The position numbers and the translations under genes were made by a program. From Chlorobiota bacterium (GTDB lineage: Bacteria; Bacteroidota; Ignavibacteria; OLB7): 64,000 nucleotides of DNA. The notes under the pieces were generated by a model that worked only from the letters and a program-made list of their open reading frames with translations, did no database searches and was not told the origin of the DNA. This document shows positions 8,319 through 17,001 of this stretch, piece by piece; the stretch's first letter is position 1; each line of letters starts with the position of its first letter. Location of the stretch: contig JAQBOZ010000015.1 of the NCBI GenBank assembly GCA_028287785.1, positions 1-64,000 of the forward strand, given 5' to 3'.

Positions 8319-9995
8319 GTGAGATTCATCGATTACATCGGTACTCTTTCTCTCCTTCTCGCGCTCTCCGTGAGCGGATGCGTGCCATCGGTTCGCATGC
8401 CGGAACGCGCGCGGCTGGAATGTCCCGAGCCGCCGCCGCCGCCATGCCTGCCGGGGAAATTCGCCGAGGTGACCATCGATACGTCATCGGGCGCATCCGG
8501 GCGCTCCAGCCACTATCTCACGATATCGCAGGTACAGGGGCTGAACGGGCCGGATGACGAGTACGCCGTGGCCTTCCCGAGCGCGGGAGCCGGCGGGGCA
8601 CTGGCAACGATCCGTCCAAAGGGAGGGCGCACCCACGATCAGCTCCATCCGGTGAGCTTCCGTCGCGTGAACCAGGCGGTAGCGGAGGAGAATATCTCCG
8701 CGCCGGCCATCGCCAGCTCGTACGGCGGCGCGGCGCGGACATCGTCCCGGAGCGACACGCTTCTCTTTGCCGCGCGGCAGAGCGGAACGGTCTCCGGCGA
8801 TTACGATCTCTTCTCCGGCGATTACAGCGGCGGCGCGCTCACGTCGGTTGCCCGCCAGCCGATATCCGGCCTCGTTGCCTGGGAAGCACAGCCTGCCATC
8901 TCCCGCGACGGCCGCACGCTCTACTTTGCCGCGGACCGGGCAGGAGGAATGGGGGGAACCGATATCTACGTCTCTCACCGCGGCGCGGACGGTCGCTGGT
9001 CCACGCCGGCCAATGCGGGGCCGGGGGTCAACTCCGCGTGCGATGAGCTTTCGCCGTTTGTCAGCGGCGACGGGCAGTGGCTCTACTTCTCGTCATCGGG
9101 TCATGAGACGGTGGGTGGCTACGATCTTTTCCGCGCGCCGATTGCCGGCGATCAGATCGGCGGGGGGGAGAATCTCGGCGCCCCGATCAACACCATCGCC
9201 GATGAGATCTTCCCGAGCGCCCCGGCCGACGCCAGCCCTGACACGCTGCTGTACTACAGTTCCAATCAGCGCGGATCGCAGGGGTTCGATATCTACGTGC
9301 TCAATCGCCTGAAGCGCCCCGGCGGCAGCAAGGGAGCGCCGCAGACGCTTACCCTCAACGGCACGGTACGGACATCGGATGGAAAGCCGGTGGACAGCGC
9401 GAAGGTGACGCTTGAGCAGCGCGATCCGCCGGGCGACGTGGACTCCACGATCACCAACTCCGATGGGAAATACAAATTCCAGGTGGAGGAGGGAAAGCGG
9501 TACGATGTGACAGCGGGATCGGACAGCACCCTCTTCGTGCGCGATGAGGTTCGCGTTCCTCTTTCCGACGGTCGGCGTACCGTCACGCACGACATCGTCA
9601 TCTCCGATACCGTTACCTTCCGGGTGAATTTTCCCTTCAACAATGCCACCGATCCGTACGAGTTCACGCTGGATGAACGCGGCATGCCCACCGATCTCCA
9701 GTGGGTCAGGATGATCGATCGCGCGGCGGATTTTCTCAAAGGGTTTTCGCGTGGCTCCGGTGGCCGGTTCCTCCTTGTGGGGCATACCGATCCGGTCGGC
9801 ACCGATCCGTTCAACCTCGATCTCGGTCGCCGGCGCGCGGAGTTCATCCGGAGCGAGCTGGTGAAGCGTGGGGTAAGCCCTTCCATTCTGGAGGTCAGGA
9901 CCGAGGGGGAGGCGCGTCCGCTGCCGGCGCGGGATGGCGAGCTGGAGGATCTGTATCATGCGCGGCTCCGGAGAGTTGAGTTGATACGGCATTGA
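8319..9995 (+). CDS. PorE-like OmpA/PD40 lipoprotein
   Basis: A 558-residue lipoprotein starting at GTG. The signal peptide ends in SVSGC (Cys21). A PD40/WD40-like propeller occupies about 120-330, with repeated 'SRDGRTLYFAADR', 'SGDGQWLYFSSSG' and 'TLLYYSSNQRG' blades each followed by 'DIY' or 'YDLF'. A carboxypeptidase-regulatory-like domain follows at about 342-430 ('LNGTVRTSDGKPVDSAKV'), then an OmpA C-like peptidoglycan-binding domain at 432-558 ('GHTDPVGTDPF', Asp491, and 'LGRRRAEFIRSEL'). This order matches PorE, which ties the T9SS trans-envelope complex to peptidoglycan, except that no TPR domain is seen at the N-terminus. The neighbours are outer-membrane lipoproteins and T9SS cargo, which supports an envelope or secretion role. 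PorE itself versus a generic OmpA paralogue cannot be decided from this window. Confidence 0.75.
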   Translation: MRFIDYIGTLSLLLALSVSGCVPSVRMPERARLECPEPPPPPCLPGKFAEVTIDTSSGASGRSSHYLTISQVQGLNGPDDEYAVAFPSAGAGGALATIRPKGGRTHDQLHPVSFRRVNQAVAEENISAPAIASSYGGAARTSSRSDTLLFAARQSGTVSGDYDLFSGDYSGGALTSVARQPISGLVAWEAQPAISRDGRTLYFAADRAGGMGGTDIYVSHRGADGRWSTPANAGPGVNSACDELSPFVSGDGQWLYFSSSGHETVGGYDLFRAPIAGDQIGGGENLGAPINTIADEIFPSAPADASPDTLLYYSSNQRGSQGFDIYVLNRLKRPGGSKGAPQTLTLNGTVRTSDGKPVDSAKVTLEQRDPPGDVDSTITNSDGKYKFQVEEGKRYDVTAGSDSTLFVRDEVRVPLSDGRRTVTHDIVISDTVTFRVNFPFNNATDPYEFTLDERGMPTDLQWVRMIDRAADFLKGFSRGSGGRFLLVGHTDPVGTDPFNLDLGRRRAEFIRSELVKRGVSPSILEVRTEGEARPLPARDGELEDLYHARLRRVELIRH

Positions 9996-10117
9996 CGCCG
10001 TCCAGGGGAATCTCGATCAACGGGTTGAACGTCCATCCCCCCATTCATGAATTTTCAAACAAGCTGAAGGAGCCGCGGCCGCGGGGCTATGGATACTCCG
10101 AACTTTCATCAGGCATC

Positions 10118-11506
10118 ATGAACCGTCTTTATCTTGCTGCATTCCTCCTCGTCTCTCTGACGGGGCTATCCGGCTGCTTCGGCATGTTCGGCATCACACG
10201 CACGGAGAGCGATCTCTACACCATCACCAAGCGCGACACGACCATCCGGCAGGATGTGCGGAACGCTCCCGGTGACCGGGACAACGGCACCATCTATCCA
10301 TCGCCGCGCACCGTGGAGATAAGCCGCACCTACGTGCAGCTCGATTCCACCGTCAACCGCTACTATCCCGATTTCCTCCGCTTCGGCGTGCTGGAAACCG
10401 CCGGCTTTATCGGCATCGGACAGTCGGACAGCGGCGGCGGCAACGGCATCTTCGGGATCTACAAGTCGCTTGAGCTGAAGAGCCCGGACAGCACCAAGAT
10501 CTTCGGCTCCGCGATGTATCGCGTGCTGCCGTACGAGCGGGTGCTCCACGCCTTCAACGACGCTCCTGACTGGACGGTGGGGACCGCCGCATACGAGACG
10601 TTCGTGATCCAGAAGGACAACAACGCCGCGGTTTCCCCTGACGAGAGGCTGAGCGGCGTGCTCCCTCTCTACGTCCGGAAGCGATTCTTCCTGCGCGACA
10701 AGCCCCCCTACGTGATGGTGGTTCCATTCTTCGGCGTGGGCCTCCTGCCGTCGCAGTATGTCAACCTGGGGGCCACGATCGATGTCGGCTCCTACGGCGG
10801 CTTCAATCTGAGGGCGTATGCGGGGTACGTGGCGGGATCGACCCTTGCCTTCCGCGATCGTAACACGACATCGTACGATGTCAACTTTCCCTATTTCGGC
10901 ATCGGGGTTTCCGCGCTGGACTTCGTCTACAAGAACGAGGAGTTGAACGTCGAGTGGAAGGATCAGAAGCATTCGGCGATCGAGGTTTCGGCGTTCGAGG
11001 CCGATCTGGTCTATGCCACCAGCCCGCTGGCCGATTCCATCCCCGCCCGGCTCACCGATACCAGCAACGGGTTCCCCACCGGGTTTATCGTGAAGCTGGC
11101 AACGGCGACCTATCCGCTGCCGTTCGCCGACGGGCATTTCTTCGTCGGGACATCCTTTCTGAACGTCATGAAGATGTCATCGAGCGAGATCGCCCTTGGC
11201 TTCCTCCCGATCCGCGCCGGATACCGTGTAACGCTCATCAAGCCCGATCTGAACCTGGAGCCGTTCGCCGAGCTGACCTATTATCCCTCCACCATCTATC
11301 ATGTCGGCGTGCGGGCATCGCTGAAGATCTACGACTGGACGCAGCTCAGCGTGATGGCCGGGTATGTGAACGGAACTCCGCATTTCGAACGCGTCATCTC
11401 GGAGCCCACGCTTCAGGGGGTCGGTGATTTCTCCACCTTCTATCTGGGCGTCGGGATCGGCCTTGGTGATGTGTTCCATACGCCGGAGGAGGTGATACGA
11501 CCATGA
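10118..11506 (+). CDS. Outer-membrane lipoprotein with barrel-like C-terminus
   Basis: 462 residues. The frame is open from 9992, but the ATG at 10118 begins a clear lipoprotein signal, 'MNRLYLAAFLLVSLTGLSGC' (Cys20), so it is preferred. The protein is rich in beta-strands with alternating aromatic and Gly residues ('PYVMVVPFFGVGLLPSQYVN', 'GFNLRAYAGYVAG', 'FFVGTSFLNVMKM', 'QLSVMAGYVNG', 'FSTFYLGVGIGLGDVF'), suggesting a barrel of 12 or more strands. I do not recognise the family. Its last codons overlap the next gene by 4 bp (ATGA), so the two are translationally coupled. It follows the PorE-like gene by 122 bp. Confidence 0.6.
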   Translation: MNRLYLAAFLLVSLTGLSGCFGMFGITRTESDLYTITKRDTTIRQDVRNAPGDRDNGTIYPSPRTVEISRTYVQLDSTVNRYYPDFLRFGVLETAGFIGIGQSDSGGGNGIFGIYKSLELKSPDSTKIFGSAMYRVLPYERVLHAFNDAPDWTVGTAAYETFVIQKDNNAAVSPDERLSGVLPLYVRKRFFLRDKPPYVMVVPFFGVGLLPSQYVNLGATIDVGSYGGFNLRAYAGYVAGSTLAFRDRNTTSYDVNFPYFGIGVSALDFVYKNEELNVEWKDQKHSAIEVSAFEADLVYATSPLADSIPARLTDTSNGFPTGFIVKLATATYPLPFADGHFFVGTSFLNVMKMSSSEIALGFLPIRAGYRVTLIKPDLNLEPFAELTYYPSTIYHVGVRASLKIYDWTQLSVMAGYVNGTPHFERVISEPTLQGVGDFSTFYLGVGIGLGDVFHTPEEVIRP

Positions 11507-12078
11507 TCGCCCGCCGAACCTCACTGGCCCTTCTCGCGCTGGCCCTGACGCTGGCGCCGATGCTGGGCGGATGTGTTTATCGCACCGTCGATATCTTCTC
11601 CGGTTCCGACATCTACCAGGGGACCATCCTTTCCGATCGGTCGCTGGTGGAAACCGGGCGTTCCACGATTCTTCTGAAGCCGGGGGCGCGCTTCGCCATC
11701 AGGACGGAGCAGCTTACGCAGTGGCTGGGGCAGTTCGACGTACGGATTCTGGGCGGGGAGGGATTTACCGCCTACCTGCGGACCGTGCCGCACGATTTCG
11801 ATACCACCAGGGGGGTCGCGTTCCGCTACGCCGTGGATGGCTGCACCGTCCGGACGGAGTCGGGGGCGATGGTGCCGGTGAACTACAATGCGGACAACGA
11901 GCCGCAGACGATCTCCTTCTACAACGAGGCCGATCTGCTTTCGGTGGCGGCCGGCTGCAAGCGGATCTACCAGAGGCAGTCCAGCCTGCCTGCCACCGAG
12001 TATATCATCTTCGAAACGCTTCCCGGAAGCACGGTGGAGCTGCGGGGAATCTCCTATTTCGAAACCAACATCGAGTAG
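11503..12078 (+). CDS. Lipoprotein of unknown function
   Basis: 191 residues with the lipobox MLGGC (Cys24). The mature part holds short beta-strands and two internal cysteines ('DGCTVRT' and 'AAGCKRIY') that could form a disulfide in the periplasm. No family is recognised. The start codon overlaps the stop of the preceding barrel lipoprotein, so the two products probably act together at the outer membrane. Confidence 0.6.
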   Translation: MIARRTSLALLALALTLAPMLGGCVYRTVDIFSGSDIYQGTILSDRSLVETGRSTILLKPGARFAIRTEQLTQWLGQFDVRILGGEGFTAYLRTVPHDFDTTRGVAFRYAVDGCTVRTESGAMVPVNYNADNEPQTISFYNEADLLSVAAGCKRIYQRQSSLPATEYIIFETLPGSTVELRGISYFETNIE

Positions 12079-12157
12079 CGCGAAACCTCTTCGGGCGTGA
12101 TCTCGTCCACGTGCATCCGTTGAGACAGGGGCATTCAGGATATCAATCATTCAGCAT

Positions 12158-13135
12158 ATGGTGGACAACAGTTTCCAGCCGATGGATTTCGGCGAAGTCT
12201 TCGCAAATACGTTCACGGTTATCCGGCGGACATTCTCACGGGCGGGGATCATCGTGTTCCTGCTGCTGCTTGGCGGGGGGCTCTTCTTCGCATGGAGCAA
12301 CATGAACTATGTGGAGGGGTCGTACAACGTCCTCTCGAAGTTCGTGGGGGTGGATCTGAAGACCGACCTGAAGGCCGCGCAGGAGATGCAGGGGCAGTTC
12401 TTCGCCGTGCTTGGCCCGTTCCTTCTGGGAGTCATCCTCTTCCTCCTGCTCACCCTTGTGGCGCAGTCGATAGCAACGGTGGCGAGCTGGGAGGGGGTGA
12501 ATAACTATCCGGTGGAGATCGGCCCGCTGATGCGGCGCTCTCTGGGAAAGATGTTCTTCTATAACCTGCTCCAGTCGATAGCGCTCGGCCTGGTTATCGT
12601 GATTATCTATGCGATCGCCGGGATCGTGGCCTTTGCCGCCGGCTCGGCCGGCTCCATATCACCGGCAACCGTGGTCGCGTTCGTGCTGGCGTTCCTGGTG
12701 ATTCTGGTCATTGTTCTCCTGACGATGTTTCGCCTCCAGGAGGTGGACGTGGATGAGCGTGGACCGTTCCGCAGCCTGGGATCATCGATCAGGCTTTTCA
12801 TGACGAACAAGTGGCGGGCTGCCGGACCCATCCTCGCATTCGCGTTCGCCTTCGGCGCCATCTCCATTCTGCTGTCGGTGCTGATGGTGGGGGATACCTC
12901 CGGCATGATGGGGATGTCCTCCTCATCCGGAAAGGATCTCGAGGCTCAGGTCGCGGCGCTGGCGCACGCGAAGTCCATGATGACATGGAAGTATTTCCTG
13001 CCGAAGGCGTTTATCGATGCGTTTGGGTATCTCTTCCTCTTCAACCTGATCACGGTGGTCTATACCGATCTCAGGATACGGCGCGGAGATTATGTCAGGA
13101 GCGAGCAGCTGGAGGCATGGGAACGGGATGTCTGA
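12158..13135 (+). CDS. Polytopic membrane protein (paralogue A)
   Basis: 325 residues with about six hydrophobic helices ('GIIVFLLLLGGGLFFAW', 'VLGPFLLGVILFLLLTLVAQ', 'LGLVIVIIYAIAGIVAFAAG', 'TVVAFVLAFLVILVIVLL', 'AAGPILAFAFAFGAISILLS', 'FIDAFGYLFLFNLITVVY'). It starts 'FQPMDFGEVFANTFTVIRRT' and ends 'VYTDLRIRRGDYV'. This plan recalls the glycerophosphodiester phosphodiesterase-type membrane domain and DUF975-like proteins. The next gene shares the same frame of motifs ('PMSFGEIF...', '...LYIDLRARRGDF') and is a diverged duplicate. The function is unknown; a membrane complex made of the two copies is plausible. Confidence 0.6.
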   Translation: MVDNSFQPMDFGEVFANTFTVIRRTFSRAGIIVFLLLLGGGLFFAWSNMNYVEGSYNVLSKFVGVDLKTDLKAAQEMQGQFFAVLGPFLLGVILFLLLTLVAQSIATVASWEGVNNYPVEIGPLMRRSLGKMFFYNLLQSIALGLVIVIIYAIAGIVAFAAGSAGSISPATVVAFVLAFLVILVIVLLTMFRLQEVDVDERGPFRSLGSSIRLFMTNKWRAAGPILAFAFAFGAISILLSVLMVGDTSGMMGMSSSSGKDLEAQVAALAHAKSMMTWKYFLPKAFIDAFGYLFLFNLITVVYTDLRIRRGDYVRSEQLEAWERDV

Positions 13136-13168
13136 TGCGGGAATCAACTCACAAATCGGGGATCGATC

Positions 13169-14158
13169 ATGATGGATGAACACTTTGTGCCAATGAGCTT
13201 CGGGGAGATCTTCGGGATGGGATGGCGGCTGACCTTCAGGACGCTGCGGACGGCGGGGCTGCTCCTTGTGCTGATCTATCTGCCGGTCATGCTGATGATG
13301 GGCCTCAGCCTGCATAACCTCTTCGCGACCCTTGGAACGCTCGATATCACCAGAAGCCGCTTTGCCGATTCCCCGGATTTCAATGCCCTGGTCATGAACC
13401 TCATGGGGACATTCCTCCTCCTGATCCCCCTTATCATCATTCTTCAACTGGCGATCCCCTATTCGCAGTGCGTCACGGTGATGGCGGGCTGGGAGGAGGC
13501 CAACGGCCGGGATATGGGGCTTGGAGAGATGCTGCGGAGATCGCTCAAACGGCCGTTCTGGCATATACTCCTCCAGGGGCTGATCGTATCGGCGATTGCC
13601 GGCATGGCGATGCCGGTCTGCATGATGATCCTCGCGCTGATCTCCGCGGTGCTGCGGCAGGTGAGCGGCGTATTCGCGGTGCTTGTCATCTTCCTTGGCG
13701 GGCTTGCAATGATGGTGGCCCTGATCTATTTCGCCGTCGCGATCGGGCTTGGCAAGCAGGAGGTGGTGGCGGAGGATCGCGGGCCGTGGAAGGGGCTGAT
13801 CGCCAGCATCGCGCTGGTCCGGCCGTACTGGTTTCGCGCGTTCGGCGTGGGGCTGGTCCTCGGCATCATCCTCATGTTTCTGTATATGATCTTCTCCATC
13901 CCCGCGGCGATCCATTTCGCCGGCTTCGTTGCCGATCTGGGACAGGTCGACCGGAACGATCCCAGGGTTGCCAGGGAGATCTTCTCGCACATGGGCTCCT
14001 TGATCTCCCCCTGGCTTTTTCTTCCGATCGGGCTGATGGGGGTATTTATGACCCTCTTCTCCACCAACGTCTCCACCGCGCTCTATATCGATCTTCGCGC
14101 GCGGCGCGGCGATTTCTCCGATGGCGATGACTTCGATCTCCATATCGGCGTGGAGTGA
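13169..14158 (+). CDS. Polytopic membrane protein (paralogue B)
   Basis: 329 residues, a paralogue of the preceding gene (33 bp upstream). It shares the N-terminal motif 'FVPMSFGEIFGMGWRLTFRT', the mid-protein 'GWEEANGRDMGLGEMLRRSL' (compare 'SWEGVNNYPVEIGPLMRRSL' in paralogue A), 'VEDRGPWKGL' versus 'VDERGPFRSL', and the C-terminal 'ALYIDLRARRGDF'. Six or so membrane helices are evident. The tight spacing argues for one operon. The biochemical function is not recognised. The frame matches A along its whole length, so the pair arose by tandem duplication. Confidence 0.6.
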   Translation: MMDEHFVPMSFGEIFGMGWRLTFRTLRTAGLLLVLIYLPVMLMMGLSLHNLFATLGTLDITRSRFADSPDFNALVMNLMGTFLLLIPLIIILQLAIPYSQCVTVMAGWEEANGRDMGLGEMLRRSLKRPFWHILLQGLIVSAIAGMAMPVCMMILALISAVLRQVSGVFAVLVIFLGGLAMMVALIYFAVAIGLGKQEVVAEDRGPWKGLIASIALVRPYWFRAFGVGLVLGIILMFLYMIFSIPAAIHFAGFVADLGQVDRNDPRVAREIFSHMGSLISPWLFLPIGLMGVFMTLFSTNVSTALYIDLRARRGDFSDGDDFDLHIGVE

Positions 14159-14173
14159 GGCCGGTTCCTCCCC

Positions 14174-14238
14174 ATGTTGCAACATCCCGGCGGGAGCGTC
14201 GTTAGCAGAGGCGCACGGAACCGCCGGCCGGTGGTTCC
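14174..14238. promoter_or_regulatory. Two palindromes between operon end and T9SS cargo gene
   Basis: A perfect 12-bp palindrome, ATGTTGCAACAT (14174-14185), and a 22-bp near-perfect one made of GGAACC, CCGGCCGG and GGTTCC (14217-14238) lie in the 139-bp gap. They could be an operator, a terminator for the upstream operon, or both; there is no T run. Confidence 0.35.
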
Positions 14239-14297
14239 CTCCCCGATAAACGCAACAGCCCGGCTCTCTCATATTTTTCAGTTCGGAGGATGATTCG

Positions 14298-15308
14298 ATG
14301 ATACAACGCTCGACGACACGACACCTTTTCGCCGCGGCGCTCGCGATGGCGGCGATTTCCGTTCCCGCATATGCTCAGACCACCCCCTCCCCCCTTGTCC
14401 AGCAGATGGCGACCGAGGCCGGCACCGTCACGCTGGAATACTGGACTCCGAAGCTGAACGACTACAAGACGCGGATCGATCGCGTCCTCTCCGCCGATGA
14501 TCTTGCGGCGCTGAACCGCCTTCGCGTTCGATGGGCGGTCATGACCGCCGACGGGCTGCGGTCGATAAAGGAGGCCAGGGTCTCCCACGGCGTCCGCGAT
14601 GGAAAGGAAGGCGCGGAGATGAAGATGGATGACAAGGCGATGGCCCGGTTCGGCGAGACGATGGAGATCTTCTCGCAGGCGAAGGAGATCGCCTCCCGCT
14701 ATCGCTCGGAACTCGACGGCCTGGGGAAGAACGTGGTCGGTGATTTCGCCGAATTCGCCGGCCAGCTCTCCGATCGCGCCGATCGTTTTGCCGCGGAGAA
14801 CGCTGATGCCATGCGGAAGGACCCGCAGGTCAAGGATATGCTCGCCGGTCGCGAAAAGCTGCGCGGGATGATGAAGGAGCTCAACTCCGAGAAGAAGCAG
14901 ACGGAGATCCTCTCCGTCTACACGTTCGCGCTGGAGCCGGTGGTCCTTCTCTATAACGGCGCCGATCTTCGCACGCTCTTCGAGAGCGCCGGCCCCATCG
15001 CCAAGCCGATTTCCGGCCTTACGCTCCCGGAAAGCTCCACGCTGAAGCAGAATTTCCCGAATCCGGCATCCACCACCACGCGGATCGTCTACAACCTGGC
15101 CGAGCCAAGCACGGCCACCGTGGTCAGGATCTACGATTCCCGTGGCGAGATCATGGCAACCTACGATCAGGGAGCCCAGGGAGAAGGTGAGCACACGCTG
15201 GATGCCGACGTCTCCAAGCTCGCCAGCGGTTCCTATCTCTATCATCTCACGGTTCGCACCGCGAACGGTGAGCGGGTCTACTCCAGGACGATGCAGGTCG
15301 TTCGCTGA
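14298..15308 (+). CDS. T9SS-sorted secreted protein, tandem family member 1
   Basis: 336 residues: Sec signal peptide (1-26, ending AYAQ), an all-helical central region, and a T9SS type A sorting domain from about residue 250. The central region has 'LEYWTPKLNDYKTRID', 'DDLAALNRLRVRW', 'IASRYRSELDGLGKNVVGDF' and 'LYNGADLRTLF'. The sorting domain reads 'LKQNFPNPASTTTRIVYNL', 'VVRIYDSRGEI', 'SGSYLYHLTV', 'YSRTMQVVR'. The same central motifs recur in the next two genes, which form a tandem family I cannot name. A GGAGGA ribosome-binding site precedes the ATG. The product is presumably delivered to the cell surface by the T9SS. Confidence 0.75.
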   Translation: MIQRSTTRHLFAAALAMAAISVPAYAQTTPSPLVQQMATEAGTVTLEYWTPKLNDYKTRIDRVLSADDLAALNRLRVRWAVMTADGLRSIKEARVSHGVRDGKEGAEMKMDDKAMARFGETMEIFSQAKEIASRYRSELDGLGKNVVGDFAEFAGQLSDRADRFAAENADAMRKDPQVKDMLAGREKLRGMMKELNSEKKQTEILSVYTFALEPVVLLYNGADLRTLFESAGPIAKPISGLTLPESSTLKQNFPNPASTTTRIVYNLAEPSTATVVRIYDSRGEIMATYDQGAQGEGEHTLDADVSKLASGSYLYHLTVRTANGERVYSRTMQVVR

Positions 15309-15341
15309 GGTTTTCCGAACGCCGGAACCAGATAGCCTTGA

Positions 15342-15381
15342 AATCACCCCGACCTCTTCCCGCGAAGGGCTCGGGGTGATT
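15342..15381 (+). terminator. Hairpin after family member 1
   Basis: An 11-bp stem, AATCACCCCGA with TCGGGGTGATT, has an 18-nt loop that can pair internally (CTTC/GAAG). It lies 34 bp beyond the stop codon. There is no long T run. Confidence 0.5.
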
Positions 15382-15484
15382 CGTATCCGAAGCAATATTC
15401 TTGTCCACCCCCCCGCCGCTGGCTATTATTGCGGCCTGTCACGATATCTATATTCTATTCCATCTCCGCCAGGAGGATGTTTAT

Positions 15485-16843
15485 ATGAACAATCAATCAC
15501 TACGTGCGGCCGCGCTGATCTTTTTTTTCGCAGCGGCGGCAACCGTCAACGCGTTTGCCCAGGAGGGGATCAGGGGGGAGGAGGACGCCTGCCAGAAACG
15601 GCAGGAGGCATTTATGAAGGAGCTGATTCAGGCCTCCCTGGATTACTGGTCGCCGAAGATGACCGCCTATCAGATCATGATCGACAAGACCTTGTCGAAG
15701 GAGGATCTCCAGGATCTGAACCAGCTCCGTGGCCGTTTCCTGCTGACGATCAGGACGATGAAGGATGCCCAGGTGAGGCTGGCCCAGCGGTACAAGGCCG
15801 AGCGTGAGGCCAGCATGAGGGGAATGTCAAAGCTGGGATCTGATGGATATGAGCATCCTTACTCTGAAGTGGATGTGGACAATGGGGCGGTGCGGGATTC
15901 GGGCCTGCCGGATTCGGTGATGATGGCACCTCACGACTCTGCGGCCGCCGCTGCCGCGTATGCTGCAATCGATTCAGCGACGCTTGCCGGGGAGGCCCGA
16001 CCGGACACCCCGCCGAAGGTGGTTTCGGTCGAAATGGAGGTAGTCGCCGATACGCTTGGCGCTTCGCCCGATGCTACCGCGCCTTCATATGAGCGTGGAG
16101 AATCGGATAACTCCGATGACGATGAGTACTATGGGGAATCGGCCGATCCCGACGCGCAGGTGATGGCGGAGTCATCGAGAGAAATGAAGAGCATGAATAC
16201 AACGACCATGAAGCTGGCGGAGCGCTACGAGAGCCGGTTGCAGGATCTCGACGGGCGGATGAAGAGCGATATGATGGAGTTCCTGCTCGTTCTCGCCGAG
16301 CGGATGCATAAGTTCGGGGCCAGCAACGATATGAGCATATGCTGGTCCGGCAACATGATGATGAACCAGGCTGTTTCCATGGAAACCGATTCGATTCGCA
16401 GGAATGCCGCCGACGATTTTTTCAAGAAAATTGGACCAACGCAGGCAAATGCGATCGTCATGCTTGTGGGGAATGATCTCGTCAATGTGATTCAGGCAGC
16501 AATGCAGGGGGAGCGGGGCGATTTCTCCGGCCTCCTTCCCCATAAGGAATCGGCGGCCCCGTCATCCAGCGCCACGCTGGAGCAGAACGCGCCAAACCCC
16601 GCATCCATCTCCACGGAGATCGCCTACATGCTCCCCGAGCCCAGCAGCGCCACGGTGATCACCCTCTACGGCACCGACGGCAAGGTGGCTGCCGCGTACG
16701 ATCAGGGAGCCCGCCCGGCGGGACGCCAGGTGGTGAAGATCGATGTCGGCGCCCTGACGCCGGGGACCTATGTCTACCGGCTGAAGATCAGCACATCGGC
16801 TGGGGATCGCGTCTTCTCCAGAACGATGCAGGTGGTCAGGTAG
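15485..16843 (+). CDS. T9SS-sorted secreted protein, tandem family member 2
   Basis: 452 residues. The ATG at 15485 is chosen because it begins the signal peptide ('NNQSLRAAALIFFFAAAATV', cleavage after AFAQ) and has AGGAGG upstream; the open frame begins earlier. 'LDYWSPKMTAYQIMIDKTL' and 'KEDLQDLNQLRGRF' match members 1 and 3. It differs by an insertion at about residues 110-225, rich in Ala, Asp, Ser, Glu and Pro and largely acidic, probably disordered. 'LAERYESRLQDLDGRMKSDM' then picks the shared fold up again. The C-terminal sorting domain starts at 'LEQNAPNPASISTEI' and ends 'FSRTMQVVR'. The 'LYNG.DLR.LF' motif of the siblings is degenerate here. Confidence 0.72.
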   Translation: MNNQSLRAAALIFFFAAAATVNAFAQEGIRGEEDACQKRQEAFMKELIQASLDYWSPKMTAYQIMIDKTLSKEDLQDLNQLRGRFLLTIRTMKDAQVRLAQRYKAEREASMRGMSKLGSDGYEHPYSEVDVDNGAVRDSGLPDSVMMAPHDSAAAAAAYAAIDSATLAGEARPDTPPKVVSVEMEVVADTLGASPDATAPSYERGESDNSDDDEYYGESADPDAQVMAESSREMKSMNTTTMKLAERYESRLQDLDGRMKSDMMEFLLVLAERMHKFGASNDMSICWSGNMMMNQAVSMETDSIRRNAADDFFKKIGPTQANAIVMLVGNDLVNVIQAAMQGERGDFSGLLPHKESAAPSSSATLEQNAPNPASISTEIAYMLPEPSSATVITLYGTDGKVAAAYDQGARPAGRQVVKIDVGALTPGTYVYRLKISTSAGDRVFSRTMQVVR

Positions 16844-17001
16844 AAGAAATGTTCGTGGGAGCTTCCCGGGGCACGCTCCGGGACTCCCGTTGTATCGAAA
16901 GGAGCACATAGCTCTTCAACGCTGTGCGCGTGAAGGATCGGTCGTCACTGTCCGATCCATCCCGCCATCGGCTCTCAAGGAACCAGCAAGGAAATCCGCG
17001 C

